Source: Streptomyces sp. C10-9-1 (lineage in GTDB: Bacteria; Actinomycetota; Actinomycetes; Streptomycetales; Streptomycetaceae). From it: 64,000 nt of DNA. Positions 34,301-42,255 of the stretch are shown here, one piece after another; within the stretch, counting starts at the first letter, position 1, and each line of letters begins with the position of its first letter. The position numbers were made by a program, and so were the translations under genes. The notes beneath the pieces were generated by a model, which saw only the letters and a list, made by a program, of their open reading frames with translations, had not been told where the DNA came from and searched no databases. The DNA is taken from assembly GCF_024497955.1 (NCBI RefSeq), contig NZ_JANHKP010000009.1:62001-126000 (forward strand), in the 5' to 3' direction.

Positions 34301-34702
34301 GGCGTAGCAGAAGGAGTGGAAGGTGGTGGCCTGGGGGCCGTGCGCGCCGCCGAGGCGCAGCGCCATCCGGTCGCGCAGTTCCACGGCCGCCTTCCGGCTG
34401 AAGGTCAGGACCAGGACGCGCGCCGGGTCGCCGCCCCGGGCGATCCGCTCGGCGACCGCCTCCACCAGGGTGGTCGTCTTGCCGGTGCCCGGCCCCGCGA
34501 GGACCAGCAGCGGACCCTCGCCGTGGTCAACCACCGCGCGCTGCGCTGCGTCCAGAACAGGGGGGTCCACGGGGGCCGGCGGGGTGCGCACCAGCCGGTA
34601 CGCGCCCGGGGGCCTCCCCTTGTGCCCCTGCGGGCGCGGGGGGGAACCCTGCCGTACCCGCTGCGGGGACGGTGTACGCCCGGTGGTGGAGGAGGAGCTC
34701 AC
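31310..34702 (-). CDS. adnA: AdnA-like helicase-nuclease subunit
   Basis: A 1130-residue SF1 motor fused to a RecB-type nuclease. Motifs: Walker A AGPGTGKT at residues 69-76, VFVDEYQD near 276, FGDPDQSIYAFRG, MTAHRSKGLEW and FYVAATRARDR. The nuclease has VVDFKTGR near 1006 and QLAVY near 1024. Four cysteines placed as in Fe-S nucleases (one near 879, then HCDHCAFTSAC near 1110-1120) suggest an iron-sulfur staple. The first ~45 residues are basic and disordered. It is encoded upstream of adnB as in mycobacteria, and the product should pair with AdnB in break resection. The GTG start at 34702 is tentative. Confidence 0.85.
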   Translation of the reverse strand: MSSSSTTGRTPSPQRVRQGSPPRPQGHKGRPPGAYRLVRTPPAPVDPPVLDAAQRAVVDHGEGPLLVLAGPGTGKTTTLVEAVAERIARGGDPARVLVLTFSRKAAVELRDRMALRLGGAHGPQATTFHSFCYALVRAHQDAELFAEPLRLLSGPEQDVALRELLAGHVDLERLGLDAVRWPAELRACLTTRGFADEVRAVLARSRELGLGPEALARFAARTGRPDWAAAAGFLAEYLDVLDMQGVLDYAELVHRAVLLAERELSPGDLPYDAVFVDEYQDTDPAQVRLLHALAGGGRTLVAFGDPDQSIYAFRGADVGGILDFPDAFPRRDGRPARVAVLGTSRRSGAALLEATRLLTARMPLTRLPAERVRAHRGPAAVREGGRVEAYTYPTASAELDGIADLLRRAHLEDGVPWQEMAVLVRAGGRTIPSLRRALTSAGVPVEVSGDDVPLRHESAVAPLLTALRVAASGALAPAPGGGAAVDGGAAPADAPGAEDGAPAAGPGGVEAETVIALLTSPLGGMDTSDLRRLGRALRDEERAGGNRVPPPSDALIARAVAEPERLVAHDPAYARGASRLAALLRAARETLEGGGTAEEALWLLWDGTPWPQRLERAAFRGGAAGRNADRDLDAVCALFETAARAEERTGGRGALNLIEELDAQDIAADTLTRRAARHDAVRLMTAHRSKGLEWRLVVVAGVQEGLWPDLRRRGSLLEADRIGRDGLAEPLTPGALLAEERRLFYVAATRARDRLVATAVKAPADDGDQPSRFLSELGVEPRDVTGRARRPLAVAPLVAELRATTVDPRASPALRDAAARRLARLAALADEEGQPLVPSAHPSRWWGMDEPTHSAVPLRDRDRPVALSGSALDQLANTCALQWFLGREVKADAPATAAQGFGNVIHVLADEVASGRSPADLAVLMERLDAVWDGLVFDAPWKSAQEKEHARAALERFLHWHVLDRGGRQPAATEHDFDVTLDAGGVQVRVRGSMDRVERDAGGRAYVVDFKTGRQAPTRDEVARHPQLAVYQLAVREGAVDEVFDGARPGPGGAELVHLRQAASAKEGGEALPKVQRQEALDGDWVGDLLATAAGRVLDERFTPSAGRHCDHCAFTSACSARPEGRQIVE

Positions 34703-34821
34703 GTGGATCGCCGGTCCTGGTGGGAGTGCTGGTGTCGGGGGCGCGGTGCGCTCCGCGCCCCGGCGACGCTACGCCACGCCGCGGGCGGGGTGCAGCCGCC
34801 GGTTCGTCTCGCCCGTACCGC

Positions 34822-35301
34822 TCAGGGTGCGGCCGTGCCGTGGCCGCCCGCCGGAAGCCGTCCGGTGTGTGCCCCGTCGTGAGCCGCCCCGTCCGCCCGG
34901 CCGGCGGCACCGCGCGCCGCGGGGCCGTCCGCGCCCGAAGGGCCCTTCGTCCGGCCGTCCCACCGGGCGCGTCCCATGTCCAGCCTCGGCAGGCGCGCGG
35001 CCGCTCCGGGCGGCGCCTCGCGCAGCGGCGTCCCCTCGGCGCGGTAGTGCTCCAGGGCCTGCCGCTCGTGGCCCGGCAGCAGCCTGCCGTCGGCGCGCAC
35101 CACCCGCCACCAGGGCACGGCGGCACCGTAGAGCGCCATGGCCCGGCCGACCTGCCGCGGCCCTCCGTCGCCGAGCCATTCGGCGACGTCGCCGTAGGTC
35201 ATGACCCTGCCCGGGGGAATCTGTTCGGCGGTCTCCAGGACCCGGTCCGCGTACTCGGGGTACTGGGGGAACGCGGGCGGCCCGCCCTTCCGGTCGTCCA
35301 T
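34822..35301 (-). CDS. Alkyltransferase-like (ATL) MGMT-family protein
   Basis: A 159-residue protein with the MGMT DNA-binding domain: IPPGRVMTYGDVAEWLG helix-turn-helix and the active-site region GAAVPWWRVVRADG, where the alkyl-accepting Cys of PCHR is replaced by Trp. It therefore cannot transfer alkyl groups and should instead flag O6-alkylguanine for nucleotide excision repair, as known for ATL proteins. The C-terminal 45 residues are low-complexity. The ATG at 35301 was chosen for AGGATGGGG upstream; an ATG three codons earlier has no spacing for an SD. It lies 119 bases upstream of adnA on the same strand, within a repair cluster. Confidence 0.88.
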   Translation of the reverse strand: MDDRKGGPPAFPQYPEYADRVLETAEQIPPGRVMTYGDVAEWLGDGGPRQVGRAMALYGAAVPWWRVVRADGRLLPGHERQALEHYRAEGTPLREAPPGAAARLPRLDMGRARWDGRTKGPSGADGPAARGAAGRADGAAHDGAHTGRLPAGGHGTAAP

Positions 35302-35507
35302 CCGCCCCATCCTGCCGCATGGCACCGACAGCCCCCGGAGCAGGTGGACAATCGCACGGAAACCCCTATCAGTAGACTTTTCCGACACCCGGCATCCCCG
35401 CATCGCCCCCTGATACCCCTCTCCGCCGTCCGGGCGTGCCACCATCATGCGGGCGGTGACTGGTGATACGAGATCAAGAAGAGACCGATTCGGCGAAGGA
35501 GCAGGGC

Positions 35508-38354
35508 GTGCAGCCTTCCAAGGCAGCGGACGGCCCTGGGCCCGGGCCGCAGCCGGACGCACCCGTTCCGCCGCGCTCCGGCGACGCCGCCGGTGCCCGT
35601 TCCGACGACCGCCGCAGCACCGGTGACCGCGCCGGGCGGGAGCAGGGTGCCGATCGGGCACCCGGCGGGGGGAGCACCCCCGACGAGGCGGCGGACGGGC
35701 CCGGGGCCCGTGTGCACAGCGCGGCCCCGGCCGGCTCGACGGCCGTGGGCGAGGGCACCGGCACACTGCTGAACGACCGCGTCTCGGGTGACGAGCCGCT
35801 GCTGGCCGCCCGGGTCCACCGCCCCTCGGACCTGATGCGCCTGCTCGGCGGCATCCTCGCCATCGCCGTCGTCCTCGCCGTCGCCGCCTTCGCCCAGGGC
35901 ACCACCACCGGCCTGGAGTCGGACATCAGCAAGGGCACCGGCCAGGCCCCCGACCTGCTGGTGAAGCTGGCCGGCCTGGTCTCCAGCATCGCGGTGCTCC
36001 TGGTGCCGGTCGCCTTCGCCATCGAGCGGCTGGTGAAGCGCGACGGCCTGCGGATCGCCGACGGCGTCCTGGCGGCCGTCCTCGCCCACGGCGTGACCCT
36101 CGCGACCGACCTGTGGGTCTCCCGCGCGGCACCCGGCACCCTCCAGGACGCCCTCACCCAGCCGCAGGCGGGCGGCCTGACCGACCCGGTGCACGGCTAT
36201 CTGGCCCCCGTGATCGCGTACATGACGGCGGTGGGCATGGCACGCCGCCCGCGCTGGCGGGTCGTGCTGTGGGTGGTGCTGCTGCTGGACGCCTTCGCGA
36301 TGCTGGTCGCCGGCTACACCACCCCGTTCTCGATCATCCTGACGGTGCTGCTGGGCTGGACGGTGGCCTACGGCACCCTGTACGCCGTCGGCTCGCCCAA
36401 CGTCCGCCCCACCGGGCAGACGCTGCTCGCCGGTCTGCGGCACGTGGGCTTCAGGCCCGTGAGCGCGATGCGCGCCGAGGAGACCCCCGACAGCGCCGAG
36501 CAGGACCGCGGCCGCCGCTACCTGGTCGCCCTGGAGGACGGACCGCCGCTGGACGTCACCGTCGTCGACCGGGAGCAGCAGGCCCAGGGCTTCTTCTACC
36601 GGGTCTGGCGGCGCCTGACGCTGCGCTCCATCTCCACCCGCCGCTCCATCCAGTCACTGCGCCAGGCGCTGGAGCAGGAGGCCCTGCTCGCCTACGCCGC
36701 CATCGCGGCCGGGGCGAACGCCCCGAAGCTGATCGCCACCTCCGAGCTCGGCCCCGACGCCGTGATGCTGGTCTACGAGCACCAGAGCGGACGGCTGCTG
36801 GACTCCCTGGCCGACGAGGAGATCACCGACGAGGTGGTGCTGGGCGCCTGGCGCCAGGTCCGGGCACTGCACTCGCGCCGGATCGCCCACCGGCGGCTGA
36901 CCGGGGACGCGGTCCTGGTCGACGCCGACGGGCGGGTGGTCCTCACCGATCTGCGCGGCGGCGAGATCGCGGCCGGGGACCTGGTGCTGCGGATGGACGT
37001 GGCCCAGCTGCTGACCACCCTGGGCCTGCGGGTGGGGCCGGAGCGGGCGGTCGCCGCCGCGGTGGAGGTGCTCGGCCCGGACACGGTCGCCGACAGCCTC
37101 CCGCTGCTCCAGCCGATCGCCCTGAGCCGGTCCACCCGCGCCACCCTTCGCCAGCAGGCACGGGAGCGGGCGCAGCGGGAGCGGGAGGCCGTGCTCGCGG
37201 CCTCCGCGGCGGTGCGCCGCGCCCGCTCCGAGGGGGAGGGCCCGGCGGAGGGCAAGGACGGCCGCAAGGCGGCCCGCAAGGTCGAGAAGGCGGAGCGCCA
37301 GGCGGACAAGCGGGCCGTGGACGAGGCTCTGGACGAGGCGCGCGAGGAGGACCTGCTCTCCCAGATCCGGGCGCAGATCCTGCTGATCCGCCCGCAGGCG
37401 CCGGTGGAGCCGGTCCGCCTGGAGCGGATCCGGCCGCGGACCCTGGTGAGCTTCATCGCGGGAGCCGTCGCCGCCTACTTCCTGCTCTCCCAGATCGCGG
37501 GCATCGACTTCCGCACGGTCTTCGACAACGCCCACTGGGGCTGGGTGGCGGCCGCGCTCGCCTTCGCCGCCCTGAGCTACCTGGCGGCGGCGATGAGCCT
37601 GCTGGGCTTCGTCCCGGAGCGCGTCGGCTTCCGGCCCACGGTGCTGGCGCAGGTGGCCGGCTCCTTCGTGAAGATCGTGGCCCCGGCCGCCGTCGGCGGT
37701 GTGGCGCTCAACACGCGCTTCCTCCAGCGCTCGGGCGTGCGCCCGGGGCTGGCCGTCGCGAGCGTGGGCGCCTCCCAGCTGTTCGGACTCGGGGCGCACA
37801 TCCTCCTGCTGCTGCTCTTCGGCTATCTGACGGGCACCGAGCGCACGGCCTCCTTCACCCCCTCGCGGACCGTCATCGCGGGCCTGCTGACGGTCGCCGT
37901 GCTGGTGCTGGTCGTGACCGCGATCCCGTTCCTGCGCAAGTTCGTCGCCACCCGGCTGCGGTCGCTGTTCGCGGGCGTCGTGCCCCGGATGCTGGACGTG
38001 CTCCAGCGGCCGGGCAAGCTGCTGACGGGCATCGGGGGCATGCTGCTGCTCACCGGCGCGTTCGTGATGTGCCTGGACGCCTCGATCCGCGCGGTCGGCG
38101 GCGGCGCCCAGCCGATCAGCTACGCCAGCATCGCGGTGGTCTTCCTCGCGGGCAACGCGATCGGGTCCGCCGCCCCCACCCCCGGCGGCGTGGGCGCCGT
38201 CGAGGGCGCCCTGCTCGGCGGCCTGGTCCTGGTCGGGGTGCCCAAGGAGATCGCCGCACCCGCGGTGCTGCTCTACCGGCTGATGACGCTGTGGCTTCCG
38301 GTGCTCCCCGGCTGGTTCGCCTTCAACCACCTCTCGCGCAGGGGTTCGCTCTGA
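35508..38354 (+). CDS. Flippase-like (AglD2/LPG-synthase TM) protein with pseudokinase domain
   Basis: A 948-residue membrane protein. It has a disordered N-terminus (1-95), about six hydrophobic segments to residue 285, a cytosolic kinase-like domain (330-560), a charged coiled-coil (560-635) and a C-terminal block of about eight membrane segments (645-940) of the lysylphosphatidylglycerol synthase TM/UPF0104 type, with GSAAPTPGGVGAVEGAL. In the kinase-like domain the catalytic loop reads AHRRLTGDAV and the metal loop TDLRGG, so HRD and DFG are both broken. It probably moves or senses a lipid-linked molecule. The GTG at 35508 has AAGGAG 8 bases upstream; a GTG at 35463 lacks this. Confidence 0.83.
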   Translation: MQPSKAADGPGPGPQPDAPVPPRSGDAAGARSDDRRSTGDRAGREQGADRAPGGGSTPDEAADGPGARVHSAAPAGSTAVGEGTGTLLNDRVSGDEPLLAARVHRPSDLMRLLGGILAIAVVLAVAAFAQGTTTGLESDISKGTGQAPDLLVKLAGLVSSIAVLLVPVAFAIERLVKRDGLRIADGVLAAVLAHGVTLATDLWVSRAAPGTLQDALTQPQAGGLTDPVHGYLAPVIAYMTAVGMARRPRWRVVLWVVLLLDAFAMLVAGYTTPFSIILTVLLGWTVAYGTLYAVGSPNVRPTGQTLLAGLRHVGFRPVSAMRAEETPDSAEQDRGRRYLVALEDGPPLDVTVVDREQQAQGFFYRVWRRLTLRSISTRRSIQSLRQALEQEALLAYAAIAAGANAPKLIATSELGPDAVMLVYEHQSGRLLDSLADEEITDEVVLGAWRQVRALHSRRIAHRRLTGDAVLVDADGRVVLTDLRGGEIAAGDLVLRMDVAQLLTTLGLRVGPERAVAAAVEVLGPDTVADSLPLLQPIALSRSTRATLRQQARERAQREREAVLAASAAVRRARSEGEGPAEGKDGRKAARKVEKAERQADKRAVDEALDEAREEDLLSQIRAQILLIRPQAPVEPVRLERIRPRTLVSFIAGAVAAYFLLSQIAGIDFRTVFDNAHWGWVAAALAFAALSYLAAAMSLLGFVPERVGFRPTVLAQVAGSFVKIVAPAAVGGVALNTRFLQRSGVRPGLAVASVGASQLFGLGAHILLLLLFGYLTGTERTASFTPSRTVIAGLLTVAVLVLVVTAIPFLRKFVATRLRSLFAGVVPRMLDVLQRPGKLLTGIGGMLLLTGAFVMCLDASIRAVGGGAQPISYASIAVVFLAGNAIGSAAPTPGGVGAVEGALLGGLVLVGVPKEIAAPAVLLYRLMTLWLPVLPGWFAFNHLSRRGSL

Positions 38355-38584
38355 CCCGCGCCGGAGCACGTGCCCCGGACCTCCACGGCGCTCGGGCCCC
38401 CGGCGGCGCGGAGCCGCCGGGCGGGAGCCGCGGCCGTTCACGGAGCCTCGGCCGCGTCCAGCACCCCGGCTCGGGCATCACCCGGTCGGCGGAGCAGGAC
38501 CACCCGTGGGGAGCAGGCCCCGGGGCACCACCCGCATGGCCCGTCGCCCGCGCGGCGGACGGCCGCCGGGCGCAGGATGGCCGC

Positions 38585-40174
38585 ATGCCGACGACCCTTC
38601 CCCCCGCCTCCCGCCGTGCCGGACGCCCCCGACGGGCGGGGCGCGCGGTGACCGGGGCCGCCGCGGCCCTCGCCGTCCTGCTGGCCGCGGCGGGCTGCTC
38701 CGACGGCGGGGACGGCGACGAGCCCCCGCGCGACTACGCGGCCCAGAAGCTCGACTGGCAGCCCTGCCCCGCGCCCTCGGACGCGGAGGGCGGCGGTCCT
38801 CCGCCCTCGCCGCTGCCCGGCGGGACGGCCTGGGAGTGCTCGTTCATGGAGGCCCCGCTCGACTACGGCGACCCGCAGGGCGAGACGATCGAGCTGGCCC
38901 TGATCCGCGCCCGGGCGCGGGACGCGGACCGCCGCATCGGCTCCCTGGTGTTCAACTTCGGCGGCCCCGGTGGCTCCGGCGTGGCCACCCTCCCGGCGGC
39001 CGCCGCCGACTACGGCACCCTGCGCAGCCGCTACGACCTGGTGAGCTTCGACCCCCGGGGCGTCGGCCGGAGCGTGCCGGTGGAGTGCCTGGACGACCGG
39101 CAGATGCAGGAGTACGTCGCCGAGGACGCCACCCCCGACGACGCCGAGGAGGTGGAGCGGTTCGTCGAGGGACTGGAGACCTTCGCGGACGCCTGCGAGG
39201 ACAACTCCGGGGAACAGCTCCCCCACGTCGGCACGCTGAACGCGGCCCGCGACATGGACCTGATGCGGCAGGTCCTCGGCGACGAGCAACTCCACTACTT
39301 CGGCATCTCCTACGGCACCGAACTGGGCGGGGTCTACGCCCACCTGTTCCCGGGGAACGTGGGCCGGGCGGTGTTCGACGCGGTGGTGGATCCGGGCGAG
39401 AGCGCGGCGCAGAGCTCGCTCGGTCAGGCGGAGGGCTTCCAGCTCGCCCTGACCAACTTCCTCACCGACTGCGTGGAACGCGGTGACGACTGCCTCCTGC
39501 CGGGATCCACGGCCGGCGAGATCCAGGACTGGATCATCGGCTTCCTGGACGGGCTGGACAGCCGGCCGATCCCGGGCATCGGCGACCGGATGCTCACCCA
39601 GAGCCAGGCGCTCAACGGCATCGCGCAGACGCTCTACTCGCAGGAGTACTGGGAGTACCTGGAGCAGGGGCTCGACGAGGCCGAGGGCGGCAACGGGGCC
39701 CTGCTCATGGCCTTCTCGGACGCGCTGACCGGCCGCAACGAGAACGGGACCTACAGCAACATCCAGGCGGCGGGCGCGGCCATCGGGTGCGTCGACTCCG
39801 AGGAGCGCTACACCCTGGAGCAGACCAGGGAGCGGCTGCCCGCGTTCCGCGCGGCCTCGCCGGTCTTCGGCGACTTCCTCGGCTGGGGCCTGATGGGGTG
39901 CACCGAGTGGCCGGTGCCGGGCACCTGGACGCACCCGGACGTCTCGGCCCCGGGCTCCGCGCCGATCCTGGTCATCGGCAACACCGGCGACCCGGCCACC
40001 CCCTACGAGGGGGCCCGGGTGATGGCCGAGGCCCTCGGCGAGGACGTGGGGGTGCTGATCACGTACCGGGGCGAGGGGCACGGCGCCTACGGCAACAGCG
40101 CGTGCGTGGACCGCGCCGTGGACGGCTACCTGCTGGAGGGGACGGTGCCGCGCGACGGGACGGTGTGCCGCTGA
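38585..40174 (+). CDS. Secreted alpha/beta hydrolase, tripeptidyl aminopeptidase family
   Basis: A 529-residue exported lipoprotein-like hydrolase: Arg-rich start, hydrophobic core and lipobox AAAGC near residue 39. The oxyanion region FNFGGPGGSG, the nucleophile elbow YFGISYGTELGG and the C-terminal acid and base (IGNTGDPATP, GEGHGAYG) mark the Streptomyces SlpD/Tap-like peptidase family, which removes N-terminal tripeptides from secreted proteins. Paired cysteines suit an extracytoplasmic location. It follows the flippase-like gene by 230 bases on the same strand, and a 19-bp hairpin follows the stop. Confidence 0.88.
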   Translation: MPTTLPPASRRAGRPRRAGRAVTGAAAALAVLLAAAGCSDGGDGDEPPRDYAAQKLDWQPCPAPSDAEGGGPPPSPLPGGTAWECSFMEAPLDYGDPQGETIELALIRARARDADRRIGSLVFNFGGPGGSGVATLPAAAADYGTLRSRYDLVSFDPRGVGRSVPVECLDDRQMQEYVAEDATPDDAEEVERFVEGLETFADACEDNSGEQLPHVGTLNAARDMDLMRQVLGDEQLHYFGISYGTELGGVYAHLFPGNVGRAVFDAVVDPGESAAQSSLGQAEGFQLALTNFLTDCVERGDDCLLPGSTAGEIQDWIIGFLDGLDSRPIPGIGDRMLTQSQALNGIAQTLYSQEYWEYLEQGLDEAEGGNGALLMAFSDALTGRNENGTYSNIQAAGAAIGCVDSEERYTLEQTRERLPAFRAASPVFGDFLGWGLMGCTEWPVPGTWTHPDVSAPGSAPILVIGNTGDPATPYEGARVMAEALGEDVGVLITYRGEGHGAYGNSACVDRAVDGYLLEGTVPRDGTVCR

Positions 40175-40196
40175 GGGCGCACCCCGCAGCGGACGG

Positions 40197-40240
40197 CGCG
40201 GGGCCCGGACCGCCCTCGCTCGGGCGGTCCGGGCCCCGCG
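40197..40240. terminator. Strong bidirectional terminator
   Basis: A 19-bp perfect inverted repeat with a 6-nt loop lies between the convergent hydrolase and moeZ genes. Confidence 0.75.
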
Positions 40241-40253
40241 GCCCCTCGGGGGG

Positions 40254-41432
40254 TCAGTAGACCGGCTTCTCCGGCTCGACCTGGTTCACCCAGCCGATCA
40301 CGCCGCCGCCGACGTGCACCGCGTCGGCGAAGCCCGCGGACTTGACGACCGCGAGGACTTCCGCACTGCGGACACCCGTCTTGCAATGCAGGACGATCTT
40401 GCGGTCCTGGGGCAGCTCCGCGAGGGCGTTGCCCATCAGGAACTCGTTCTTGGGGATCAGGCGGGCGCCCGGGATCGAGACGATCTCGTACTCGTTGACC
40501 TCGCGGACGTCGATGATGTCGATCTTCTCGCCGCCGTCGATCCACTCCTTGAGCTGCCGGGGAGTGATCGTGGAGCCCGCGGCCGCCTCCTGGGCCTCCT
40601 CGGAGACGACGCCGCAGAAGGCCTCGTAGTCGATGAGCTCGGTGACGGTGGGGTTCTCGCCGCAGACCGCGCAGTTCGGGTCCTTGCGGACCTTGACCTG
40701 CCGGTACTGCATCTCCAGGGCGTCGTAGATCATCAGACGGCCGACCAGCGGCTCGCCGATGCCGGCCAGCAGCTTGATCGCCTCGTTGACCTGGATGGAG
40801 CCGATGGACGCGCAGAGCACGCCCAGCACGCCGCCCTCGGCGCAGGAGGGGACCATGCCCGGCGGCGGGGGCTCCGGGTAGAGGCAGCGGTAGCAGGGGC
40901 CGTGCTCCGACCAGAACACCGACGCCTGGCCGTCGAAGCGGTAGATCGAGCCCCACACGTACGGCTTGTTCAGCAGCACGCACGCGTCGTTCACCAGGTA
41001 CCGGGTCGCGAAGTTGTCGGTGCCGTCCACGATCAGGTCGTACTGGGCGAAGATGTCCATCACGTTGTCGGCCTCGAGCCGCTCCTCGTGGAGGACGACG
41101 TCGACGTAGGGGTTGATGCCCTTGACCGTGTCGCGGGCGGACTCGGCCTTGGAGCGGCCGATGTCCGACTGGCTGTGGATGATCTGACGCTGGAGGTTCG
41201 ACTCGTCGACCTCGTCGAACTCCACGATGCCGAGGGTGCCGACACCGGCCGCGGCCAGGTACATCAGGGCCGGGGAACCGAGACCTCCGGCACCGACGGC
41301 CAGCACCTTGGCGTTCTTGAGCCGCTTCTGCCCGTCCATCCCGACATCCGGGATGATCAGGTGGCGCGAGTACCTGCGGACCTCGTCTACGGTGAGCTCG
41401 GCAGCCGGCTCGACCAGGGGTGGCAGCGACAC
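40254..41432 (-). CDS. moeZ: Adenylyltransferase/sulfurtransferase MoeZ
   Basis: A 392-residue two-domain E1-like enzyme. The N-terminal MoeB/ThiF domain has VGAGGLGSPALMYLAAAG near residue 37, the RQIIHS arginine segment and two CxxC zinc pairs (CYRC, CAVC). The C-terminal rhodanese domain (from about residue 295) has the active-site loop LHCKTGVRS. It activates and thiocarboxylates ubiquitin-like sulfur carriers (MoaD, CysO, ThiS), serving cofactor, cysteine and, in actinomycetes, antibiotic sulfur chemistry. The GTG start at 41432 has GGAG 5 bases upstream and gives the usual family length. The spherulin-4 gene ends 61 bases upstream. Confidence 0.95.
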   Translation of the reverse strand: MSLPPLVEPAAELTVDEVRRYSRHLIIPDVGMDGQKRLKNAKVLAVGAGGLGSPALMYLAAAGVGTLGIVEFDEVDESNLQRQIIHSQSDIGRSKAESARDTVKGINPYVDVVLHEERLEADNVMDIFAQYDLIVDGTDNFATRYLVNDACVLLNKPYVWGSIYRFDGQASVFWSEHGPCYRCLYPEPPPPGMVPSCAEGGVLGVLCASIGSIQVNEAIKLLAGIGEPLVGRLMIYDALEMQYRQVKVRKDPNCAVCGENPTVTELIDYEAFCGVVSEEAQEAAAGSTITPRQLKEWIDGGEKIDIIDVREVNEYEIVSIPGARLIPKNEFLMGNALAELPQDRKIVLHCKTGVRSAEVLAVVKSAGFADAVHVGGGVIGWVNQVEPEKPVY

Positions 41433-41493
41433 GGGGACTCCGTCGGTTGGGTACGTACGGTTGTTCTTCTCCGTAACACTGCCACGCCCCTTC

Positions 41494-42255
41494 TCATTCC
41501 GAGACACCTGGTCCGATCTGCGAGACGATTTCGTCCCAGTAGCCGGGCAGCGCCTCGAAGGGGTGGGTATGCCCCTTTCCTCCCGCGGCATGGCCGCGGT
41601 CCGTGAAGAAGATGGTCCCGGCCCCCTGCCAGCGGGCGATCCGGGTGGCCTCCTCCAGGTGCGTCCGGGGCACCCCGTGGACGAAGTGGGCGAACCGCTC
41701 GGGCGGGTAGTGCGCCGTCCACTCCGCGACCTGCGACCACCGGTAGTCCGCCCAGGCGCCGCTGAAGGTGACGAGCTGGTCGGCCGCCTCGGCGTACCCC
41801 GGGTACGGATGGGTGCCATGCCCGAGGACCAGGTGCCCGCCGTCGAGCAGGCCGTCCAGGGTGGCCGTCAGCCGCCGGACCTGCGGGAGGTCGGCGCGCT
41901 CGGCGGGGCAGCGGTTCAGGAGGAAGCCGCCGACCCGGTACCAGTCCGCGAAGCACTGGGCCTCGCGGACCAGCTCTCCGAAGGGCCGCGCCCCGTGGGC
42001 CAGGTCGAGGTGCCCGAGCACCCGGACCCGGGCGCCGGCCAGCCGCCCCGTCGCCTCCAGGCAGTGCGGGTCCGGGCGGTCGCCCGGACCGTCCGCGACG
42101 TTGAGCACCACCCAGTGCAGCGGAGTGCCCGGCCGGGCGAGCTCCGCCCACTCGACGGGGGCGAGCAGCGGGTGCGCGTAGCCGGGGACACCGAAGCCCA
42201 GGGACTCCGCCCCGGTGGCCGACAGCGGCGAGCCGGTGCGCGTCAGATGCGGCAT
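41494..42255 (-). CDS. Spherulin-4-like TIM-barrel protein, probably without catalytic acids
   Basis: A 253-residue cytosolic-looking protein (no signal peptide) of the spherulation-specific family 4. Landmarks: FGVPGYAHPLLAPVEW, HWVVLNVADGPGD, GHLDLAHGARP, CFADWYRVGGFLLNRC and HPYPGYAEAADQLVTFSG. Characterised relatives (GH135 Sph3, PelA) cleave galactosamine polymers using a DE pair at the strand where this protein reads LLNR, and a Glu where it reads TFSG, so it may be a binding protein. Its start overlaps the epimerase gene by 13 bases, making it the last gene of the PelF-like operon. It could handle the polymer product or an intermediate. Confidence 0.8.
   Translation of the reverse strand: MPHLTRTGSPLSATGAESLGFGVPGYAHPLLAPVEWAELARPGTPLHWVVLNVADGPGDRPDPHCLEATGRLAGARVRVLGHLDLAHGARPFGELVREAQCFADWYRVGGFLLNRCPAERADLPQVRRLTATLDGLLDGGHLVLGHGTHPYPGYAEAADQLVTFSGAWADYRWSQVAEWTAHYPPERFAHFVHGVPRTHLEEATRIARWQGAGTIFFTDRGHAAGGKGHTHPFEALPGYWDEIVSQIGPGVSE

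Noticed and set aside
31259..34882. 1207-codon forward frame opposite adnA
   Set aside because: Shadow of the minus-strand helicase-nuclease; no recognisable domain.
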